A stretch of 64,000 nt of DNA from Lolium rigidum (Eukaryota > Streptophyta > Magnoliopsida > Poales > Poaceae), in NCBI RefSeq assembly GCF_022539505.1, contig NC_061513.1, positions 184,666,017 to 184,730,016 on the forward strand. The letters run 5' to 3'. Made by a program: the position numbers and the translations under genes. Below the pieces are notes generated by a model, which saw only the letters and a program-made list of their open reading frames with translations, did no database searches and was not told the origin of the DNA. This document shows, in pieces, positions 57,414 to 64,000 of the stretch (the stretch's first letter is position 1; every line of letters begins with the position of its first letter).

Positions 57414-58311
57414 AAGAGTAAAGCTAAGAACACCAGTGTTCATATGAATGAGCGGAGCGTGTCTCTCTCCCACACAAGCATGAATTTATTCAGAGAATGA
57501 AAATAACAAAACGAAAATAAAAGCACACAGACGCTCCAAGTAAAGCACATAAGATGTGACGGAATAAAAATATAGTTTCACTAGAGGTGACCTGATAAGA
57601 TGTTGATGAAGAAGGGGATGCCTTAGGCATCCCCAAGCTTAGATGCTTGAGTCTTCTTGAAATATGCAGGGATGAACCACGGGGGCATCCCCAAGCTCAG
57701 ACTTTTCACTCTTCTTGATCATATTATATCATCCTCCTCTCTTGACCCTTGAAAACTTCCTCCACACCAAACTCAAAACAAACTCATTAGAGGGTTAGTG
57801 CATAATCAAAAATTCACATATTCAGAGGTGACATAATCATTCTTAACACTTCTGGACATTGCCCAAAGCTACTGAAAGTTAATGGAACAAAGAAATCCAT
57901 TCAACATAGCAAAAGAGGCAATGAGAAATAAAAGGCAGAATCTGTCAAAACAGAACAGTCCGTAAAGACGAATTTTTCAGGGGCACTTAACTTGCTCAGA
58001 TGAAAAAGCTCAAATTGAATGAAAGTTGCGTACATATCTGAGGATCATGCACGTAAATTGGCATATTTTTATGAGTTACCTACAGACGGGGCTGCTCAAT
58101 TTCGTGACAGTAAGAAATCTGTTTCTGCGCAGTAATCCAAATCTAGTATCAACCCTACTATCAAAGACTTTAAATAAAGATAAGGAGAGGTTGCTACAGT
58201 AGTAAAAACTTCCAAGACACAACAAAACAGTAGCAAAATAAAACATGAGTTATCTCCCAAGAAGTGCTTTCTTTATTGCCATTAAGATGGGCTCAGTAAT
58301 TTTAATGATGC

Positions 58312-59034
58312 TCACATAAGGATGAGAGTTGAAGCAAAGAGAGCATCAAAAAGCAAGTATGAAACAAATTTAAGCCTAACCCACTTCCTATGGGAAGGAA
58401 TCTTGTAAATAAACAAGTCATGTAGGCATAATGCAACAAGCATAGGAAAACTAGACAAGCGCAACTTCAAGATTTTCAGCATATAGAGAGGTGTTTTAGT
58501 AACATGAAAACTTCTACAACCATATTTTCCTCTCTCATAATGATTTTCAGTAGCATCATGAACAAACTCAACAATATAACTATCAAATGAAACATTCTTA
58601 TCATGAGTCTCATGCATAAAATTATTACTCTCCACATAAGCATAGTCATTCTTATTAATTGTAGTGGGAGCAAATTCAACAAAGTAGCTATCATCAAATA
58701 TAGGAGGCATATTGTAATCATAATTAAATTTATCCTCCATAGTAGGCGGCACCAGAAGACCACTATCATTATAATCATCATAAATAGGAGGCAAAGTATC
58801 ATCAAAGAAAATTTTCTCCTCAATGCTTGGGGGACTAAAAATATCATGCTCATCAAAACCAGCTTCCCCAAGCTTAGAACTTTCTATATCATTATCAACG
58901 ATGGTGTTCAAAGCGTTCATACTAATATTACTACTAGCATGCAAATAAGGTTCCATGGGTTTTTTAATTTTCGCATCAAACAATCCATGTCTTAACTCAG
59001 GAAATAGTTTTACAAGCTCACAGTTGTTTTCCAT
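58312..59034 (-). CDS. Element C protein: gag-deleted ORF with hydrophobic C-terminus
   Basis: An intact 240-codon minus-strand frame starts at 59034, about 140 bp after the primer site. Its N-terminus MENNCELVKLFPELRHGLFD matches B's first frame, and its remainder matches A's ORF (TLPPIYDDYNDSGLLVPPTM; DSYIVEFVHDATENHYERGK). The tail has YMLKILKLRLSSFP, a hydrophobic run, SHRKWVRLKF and another hydrophobic run to the stop. As in A, the gag core is absent. Two independent elements keep this deleted frame open, which argues against pure decay. Confidence 0.7.
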   Translation of the reverse strand: MENNCELVKLFPELRHGLFDAKIKKPMEPYLHASSNISMNALNTIVDNDIESSKLGEAGFDEHDIFSPPSIEEKIFFDDTLPPIYDDYNDSGLLVPPTMEDKFNYDYNMPPIFDDSYFVEFAPTTINKNDYAYVESNNFMHETHDKNVSFDSYIVEFVHDATENHYERGKYGCRSFHVTKTPLYMLKILKLRLSSFPMLVALCLHDLFIYKIPSHRKWVRLKFVSYLLFDALFASTLILM

Positions 59035-59202
59035 TATGCCTTACTAGTGTTTAACAAGAAACAAAAAGATGCAATTGCGGGATCTAAAGGAAATAGCTTC
59101 GAGCACTCACACACCGGCAACAATGCTAGGAAATAGCTTAGTAGTCGGAGGATGTGATTACCTTTTACCTTACCTCCCCGGCAACGGTGCCAGAAAATAG
59201 CT

Positions 59203-61082
59203 TGATGTCTACGCACGCTTCTATTCCTGTAGACAGTGTTGGGCCTCCAAGAGGAGAGGTTTGTAGAACATCAGCAAGTTTCCCTTAAGTGAATCACCCA
59301 AGGTTTATCGAACTCAGGGAGGAAGAGGTCAAAGATATCCCTCTCAAGCAACCCTGCAATCACGATACAAGAAGTCTCTTGTGTCCCCAACACACCTAAT
59401 ACACTTGTCAGATGTATAGTTGCACTAGTTCAGCGAAGAGATAGTGAAATACAAGTGGTATGAATGAATATGAGCAGTAGTAACGGCGCCGGAAAATAGC
59501 TTGTCTGGCGTGCGATTGATGGTAGTAATATTGCAGGAAGTAAAGATGCAGTAGAATAGTAAATAAGCGATGATTGCAGTATTTGGAAACAAGGCCTAGG
59601 GATCATACTTTCACTAGTGGACACTCTCAACATTGATCACATAATAAAACCACTCTACACTCTCTTGTTGGATGATGAACACCATTAATTGTGTAGGGCT
59701 ACAAGAGCACCTCAATGCCGGAGTTAACAAGCTCCACAACATTCGATGTTCATATTTAAATAACCTTAGAGTGCATGATAGACCAACGCAATTATACCGA
59801 GTACTAACATAGCATGCACACTCGTCACCATAAAGCTATGAAAGGAGGAATAGATCACATCAATACTATCATAGTAATAGTTAACTTCATAATCTACAAG
59901 AGATCACAATCATAAACTACGCCAAGTACTACATGATGCACACACTCGTCACCATTACATCATGGAGGAGGAATAGACTACTTTAATAACATCACTAGAG
60001 TAGCACATAGCTTAATAGTGATATAAAGCACATTGCAATCATAAAGGAATATAAATAAGCACTTCACTATGCTATTCTGAATTACTCTTTGGCAAGATAA
60101 CGAACACTAATTCATCATGTAGGCAGACCTTAAAGATGTATTCCCAAGTACTAATAAACACCCCACGTTGTCACTGTGAGCATTCATAGGAGGTACTAAC
60201 ACACCACAATTTCATAGAGACATCCAACTCAAATCATAACTCAGTGAACAAGTATTCTGCGAAATATAGCCTAAGAGACCCACACGGTGCACACACTGTC
60301 ACCTTTACACACGTGGAACAAGGAGTCTCCGGAGATCACATAAGTAAAATTCACTTGAATAGCATAACAACATCTAGATTACAAGCTCATCATATGGATC
60401 TCAATCATGTAAAGCAGCTCATGAGATCATTGGACTGAAGTACATGGGAGAGAGAGATATGAACCACATAGCTACCGGTACAGCTCTTAGCCTCGATGGA
60501 GAACTACTCCCTCCTAATGGGAGACAGCAGCGGTGATGAAGATGGCGGTGGTGTCGATGGAGATGCCTTCCGGGGGCACTTCCCCGTCCCGACGGCGTGC
60601 CGGAACAGAGACTTCTGTCCCCCAGATCTTGGCTTCGCGATGGCGGCGGCTCTGGAAGGTTTCTCGTACCGTGGCTTTCTCGTATCGAAGATTTAGGTCA
60701 GGGGGCTTCTTATAGGCGAAGAGGCGGAGTCGGAAGGGCTACGGAGCCGCCAGACAATAGGGGGGCGCGCCCCCCCTTGGGCCGCGTCGGCCACCTGTGT
60801 GGTGGGCCTGTGGCTCTCCTCTAGTCCCTCTCCGGTGTTCTGGAAGCTTCGTGGAATTATAAGATACTGGGCGTTGATTTTGTCCAATTCCGAGAATATT
60901 TCCTTACTAGGATTTCTGAAACCAAAAACAGCAAAAAACAGGAACTGACACTTCGGCATCTCGTCAATAGGTTAGTTCCAGAAAATGCATCAAAACGACA
61001 TAAAGTGTGAATAAAACATGTAGGTATTGTCATAAAACAAGCATGGAACATAAGAAATTATCGATACGTTGGAGACGTATCA
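59203..61082 (-). repeat. 5' LTR of element C
   Basis: On the minus strand it runs from TGATACGTCTCCAACG (61082) to GTAGACATCA (59203). At 1880 bp it is longer than the A and B LTRs. Some extra sequence lies around 59470-59530, including a GGCGCCGGAAAATAGCTTG block that resembles the primer-site region. Confidence 0.85.
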
Positions 61083-61231
61083 GCCCAACACTGTCTACAG
61101 GAATAGAAGCGTGCGTAGACATCACGCAGCGACGATGCAGTTTCCGCAGAGGCGCAGCGATGCGTCTCGTCGTGCCTAGCTCTCCGTGCCAGCATTAATG
61201 AGCGTCACCGCTCACGTGCCTCCCTTCGGCC

Positions 61232-61238
61232 TATAAAA
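61232..61238 (+). promoter_or_regulatory. TATA box of the B3-like gene
   Basis: TATAAAA lies 94 bp upstream of the ATG at 61326. It is followed by CTCACACACAAACCCTAGCG, the kind of leader seen in short plant 5' UTRs. Confidence 0.6.
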
Positions 61239-61325
61239 AAGGGCGCTCTCGCATCGTCCCTCACACACAAACCCTAGCGCCTCTCTCCCCAACCCTAGCC
61301 GCCACTATCTCAAAAGCCGTGGGTC

Positions 61326-61801
61326 ATGGCTGGTAGAGGCAGAGGCCGAGGTCACGGCCATGGTCGTGGCCGCGGCCGTGCTGGAGCACCAAGAGTTGCA
61401 CGGTCGATGTTGCCTGCGACGTCGTCGTCTTCATCGTCGTATCTACAGCAAGAGCACCAAGTGTTGTTCGAGTTCATCGTCGTCCTCAATGGCGACCCAT
61501 TCGGCATCCAGAGGTTGCCGGACAAGTTCACTGAGTTCGTCGCCGGCAACGAGCCGGCTGCGCTGCATTGCGGGAGGCTGGTTGCAGCTGCTGCCGGTGG
61601 CCGGTGGACGTGCTCTTCGACGGGCGCGGCAAGATGTACCTCCACACCGGCTAGGAGAAATTCGCGCGCTACCATGACCTCCAAGCCGGCTACGTGCTCA
61701 CATTCTCGTACCTAGGCGACGCGGATATGAGCGTGAATGTGTTCGACGACACGTCCTGCCGCCAGCACAACCATGGCGACGACGAAGAGGAGGACGATTG
61801 A
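61326..61801 (+). pseudogene. B3-domain-like protein gene carried by the Harbinger-like element, broken
   Basis: ATG 61326 opens MAGRGRGRGHGHGRGRGRAG, an RG-rich basic N-terminus, then FEFIVVLNGDPFGIQRLPDK and FTEFVAGNEPAAL. A one-base loss near 61570 shifts the frame. The continuing sense is readable downstream as RWPVDVLFDGRGKMYLHTG, then an in-frame TAG where Trp is expected (about 61652), then EKFARYHDLQAGYVLTFSYL, MSVNVFDDTSC and an acidic DDEEEDD tail to TGA 61799-61801. The pattern LPxxF ... W-x-V ... G[W]xxFaxxxxLxxGyvLtFxY ... vFD is that of a plant B3 DNA-binding domain of about 100 residues. B3 proteins are plant transcription factors. Here the gene lies inside a transposon and is split from its left end by the nest. 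No complete product is possible as read. Confidence 0.72.
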
Positions 61802-62276
61802 ACACGCCCAGTGTTCTTTCTTCGCAGCGAAAATGGTCACGGAGGTTTCTGTATGTTCTCCTTGCAAAGGACCAACAGTGCTATCATTACCTGGACTTTC
61901 CAGTTTAGGTCACTGAGAGCCTGAGAGTGTTCTTTCTTAGCAGCGAACATATGAAATCTATGATGCCAACACTAGTTAGGTTTCCTTATTTTGCAATGTT
62001 TTAACTATGTATTAGTTTGTGAAAACCATGTTCCAAACTATGTATTAGTTTTGAAAAATCATGTTCTCAATTATGTATTAGTTTGTTAATGTTCCTCCTC
62101 TTTATTGAAATGGAAATGAAAACAAAAACAAAAAAAGTATTTTAATGTGAAAACAAGTTTAGGGTCCGTGGCTGGAGAGCGGTGTCTCCCAAACGCGGCA
62201 CGAAGAAAACACTTCCCCCAAACGCTCTATCCGAAGCCGTTTGGGGACGCTTTGGGAGACGCAGCTGGAGATGCTC
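61802..62276. other. 3' flank of the B3-like gene inside the Harbinger-like element
   Basis: It contains AACTATGTATTAGTTT-type short repeats (61995-62090), an A-rich stretch, and the right subterminal region with CGCTTTGGGAGACGCAGCTG. No further gene was found. Confidence 0.5.
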
Positions 62277-62279
62277 TTA

Positions 62280-62496
62280 TGCCTAGCTAAGAGAAGATAA
62301 CCTCGAAACATGCTTTCACGCGAGTCTTTATAAATAAATTGAATGGTGTTTTAATTCCAAGAAAGTAAAAAATAGGTAAAAAGTTAGAACTTTTATTTTT
62401 TTATGAACCTTCAACTCTAAAATCCTCAAGAACCGATAGAAAGTGATGGGAGGGCCTCTTACCAGAAAATAAGGGATACTAACGGAAATTCAATTC
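62280..62496. other. Unassigned DNA
   Basis: Nothing is recognised between the Harbinger-like end and the MITE. Confidence 0.3.
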
Positions 62497-62861
62497 GGCA
62501 CATGGGAGCATATGCTCCTGCCATCGAAAAAACATTTTGAAATATTCAAAAAAATCAAACAAAAAATTTCTCGCTTACGTATCAACATTTTAGGTGCGCA
62601 CATCAAGTCTTGCGAAAAACCGACATTTTTTGTGACTTGTGTAAAAAAGAAAAATAAAACGTCTCGTACACAACCTTCTTTTACACAAAAATTTGTCTTT
62701 TTTACGAATGGCACTCAAAATGTCGGTTTTCTGTGAAACCACTTTTTAAACATGTAGAATTTTAAGATGTATCCACTAAATCGTATGTTCAAAAATTTTA
62801 ACATTTTAAAACTGCATTTAAAATGAAGTTCAAAAACCGGGAGCATATGCTCCCGGGTGCC
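62497..62861. mobile_element. MITE with palindromic GGGAGCATATGCTCCC ends
   Basis: The left end GGCACATGGGAGCATATGCT and the complement of the right end, GGCACCCGGGAGCATATGCT, form an inverted repeat continuing with AAAxxTTTTGAA-like words. Both ends contain the palindrome GGAGCATATGCTCC. The AT-rich core has no coding sense. No clear target duplication was found. Confidence 0.7.
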
Positions 62862-62894
62862 AAAACGCCACCCCCGGATACTAAGGAAAACTTT

Positions 62895-63030
62895 GGTTGA
62901 TCCTTGCTGAAACTTTGTGTTATCCTTGAGATGTAAACTTTGAATCTATATCTTGCAGTAAATAAGGATGTGTCCATCGCTTCGATGCAGATGACGTGGG
63001 TTTGATCCCCTATGTGAAAAAAAAAAACAC
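62895..63030 (+). mobile_element. Possible LINE 3' tail
   Basis: AAGGATGTGTCCATCGCTTCGATGCAGATG followed by GGGTTTGATCCCCTATGTG and a run of A resembles the 3' ends of grass LINEs (GTGTGCATC..GGATGCAGAAG in the copies at 12375 and 20857). Only the tail is evident. Confidence 0.4.
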
Positions 63031-64000
63031 AAGGAAAACCAAACTTGCCATCGAAGACACATGACCGAGACCGAAAGAAACCAGAGCTCCATGACGACGA
63101 CCCCAAGAGGGCAACGACGCCACGCGTGGCCGTTATCGAGACCGAGACGGTCAAGGGTTTTCACCTGGATCAAATGCGGAGAAGCTAATCACAACAGCTC
63201 CCTCAAGAGGATTATGACACCCACAAGCATTGGTGTCGTTGTCTCCGGAGAGCGCTGAGCTTTCGCCCAAAAAAACCTTCACCCCACGTCCAGTATTTCG
63301 GACCGACCACTGACCTCGATCCAGGCCTCCAAAATGCGATCTAGGAGTTGTCTTTGCTGAAACGCCACTAACACGAGGATTCTCTGCCGTCTGCTCCTCA
63401 CCATCTACATGCTTCTCTTCCTGCCCACTGTCGTCTTGTCGTTGGGTTGTCCGACCCACACCACCGCCAGTCCCGGCAAGCCTCACCGTCGGTGCGCGCC
63501 ATGATCCTCTAGCCGATATATGTCGCCATGGTTCATCGTTGTTGTCCTCCAAGCACCACTTTGGAGGAGCTCGCGCCGGGTAGAGGAGTGGTTGCCGCCG
63601 TCGGTGGGAGTCGACGGGCTGCCCCGGCTTTACCCGTCGCCTCCCACCGATAGTGGTGACTTTGGAGAGGGTAGGAGGAGATTAGGCGAGGTGTGTTGGG
63701 GTTTCGCCCCTCAATCGCCCAGGGGGTGGGGCGAGGTGGACGGCCAGGGGCACAGAGCGGCTTTGTCGCTCCTTGTCGATCGACTTTCTCTCCGGTAGCA
63801 ACCTGGAAGATAACATTCTCTTTTTTACTTCTCTCATCCAACTAAGTAAATATTTAACTTGGCAATTATTCCCTCCATTCTGTTTCAGTATATATTCTAC
63901 AAATCTTAAGACTAATTAGCAATTCATTTACTACTACTTTGATATGTCAACAACCAATTCAAACTACATTAAAATTAGTGATATCCAATAGAAAGAGTCG
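63031..64000. other. Unassigned GC-rich segment and AT-rich end
   Basis: 63060-63800 is GC-rich with short frames on both strands (133 codons minus at 63151-63552; 92 plus at 63520-63798) but no protein motifs. From about 63868, CCCTCCATTCTGTTTCAGTAT resembles a Stowaway-type start, but its partner end would be outside the window. Confidence 0.35.

Larger units (their letters stand above)
37731..61082 (-). mobile_element. LTR retrotransposon C (minus strand) inserted in A's 3' LTR
   Basis: The boundaries TGATGTCTACGC (37731) and GACGTATCA (61082) are flanked by the perfect duplication GCCCA (37726-37730, 61083-61087). On its own strand the 5' LTR is 61082-59203 (1880 bp) and the 3' LTR is 40514-37731, interrupted by solo LTR D and lacking about 700 bp corresponding to roughly 59466-60170. 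The interior is 59202-57055 plus 42172-40515, interrupted by E and a MITE. The primer site (tRNA-Asp type) is at 59192-59175 and the polypurine motif at 40528-40515. No pol is present. Confidence 0.92.
22903..61124 (+). mobile_element. LTR retrotransposon A (non-autonomous, Gypsy-like), outer shell of the nest
   Basis: The outer boundaries are TGATACCTCT at 22903 and GTAGACATCA ending 61124, flanked by the perfect duplication CGCAG (22898-22902, 61125-61129). The 5' LTR is 22903-24378 (1476 bp). The 3' LTR is 36291-37730 plus 61088-61124 (1477 bp without C and its duplication). The interior is 24379-27199 plus 35581-36290. It carries one ORF without RT or integrase. A was itself entered by B (interior) and C (3' LTR). 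Confidence 0.92.
22620..62276 (+). mobile_element. PIF/Harbinger-like element with B3-domain cargo, split by a 38-kb LTR-element nest
   Basis: The left end at 22620 (GACGATCTCCAGCCGCGTCT) and the complement of the right end at 62276 (GAGCATCTCCAGCTGCGTCT) match as inverted repeats. The 3-bp duplication TTA flanks both (22617-22619, 62277-62279), the classical PIF/Harbinger target. Only 22620-22902 and 61130-62276 belong to this element, about 1.4 kb after removing the nest that entered at CGCAG. The cargo is a B3-type gene (61326-61801). No transposase is seen. Confidence 0.75.

Noticed and set aside
62497..62861. 74-codon frames on both strands
   Set aside because: They lie in the AT-rich core of a MITE and have no motifs.

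Overview
This window is plant nuclear DNA, almost certainly from a large-genome grass of the Triticeae (wheat, barley or rye group). The evidence is the density of nested transposons and the grass-type element ends: LTRs opening TGATACGTCTC, a CACTAGTAGAAAAAG end, Stowaway MITEs and 16-bp GAGCATCTCCAGC-type ends. I see no intact host gene, rRNA, tRNA or bacterial feature. Nearly every long reading frame belongs to a transposon or overlaps one.

Layout. 1-1739: an LTR end, the 3' end of a CACTA transposon with its last Ulp1-protease-like exons, and the LTR that the CACTA entered. 1930-3400: a decayed LINE reverse transcriptase (minus). 3731-7857: a complete Mutator-like element (perfect 9-bp target duplication, ~238-bp inverted repeats) carrying a seven-exon, broken plant-mobile-domain (PMD) gene. 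7858-12743: mostly unrecognised DNA with a Stowaway MITE, another MITE and a GC-rich poly(A) retroposon. 12744-15976: a Harbinger-like element whose cargo gene is split by a 1.3-kb solo LTR. 16301-18973: a complete small LTR element with 172-bp LTRs and no pol. 19821-20913: a second copy of the GC-rich retroposon.

22620-62276 is one ancient Harbinger-like element (TSD TTA) that carried a B3-domain gene and was blown apart by a five-level nest. Retrotransposon A (22903-61124, TSD CGCAG) entered it. B (27200-35575) entered A's interior. C (37731-61082, minus, TSD GCCCA) entered A's 3' LTR. Solo LTR D (38593-40195, TSD GGGCG) entered C's LTR. The 14.9-kb chromodomain Gypsy element E (42178-57049, TSD GTTTC) entered C's interior. 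A, B and C are related pol-less elements with a tRNA-Asp-type primer site. They must borrow reverse transcriptase and integrase from a partner. E encodes gag, protease, RT, RNase H, integrase and a chromodomain, all frame-broken, plus an intact extra ORF upstream of gag. 62277-64000 holds a MITE, a LINE-like tail and unassigned GC-rich DNA.

The most interesting items are E's extra 294-codon ORF, a short acidic reading frame next to a dyad shared by the LTRs of two element families, the MULE with PMD cargo and a family of 29-bp palindromes, and a recurrent CTG/CAG to CTCG/CGAG indel between repeat copies. That indel suggests a systematic consensus error at CHG sites, so many of the 'broken' frames may be artefacts.
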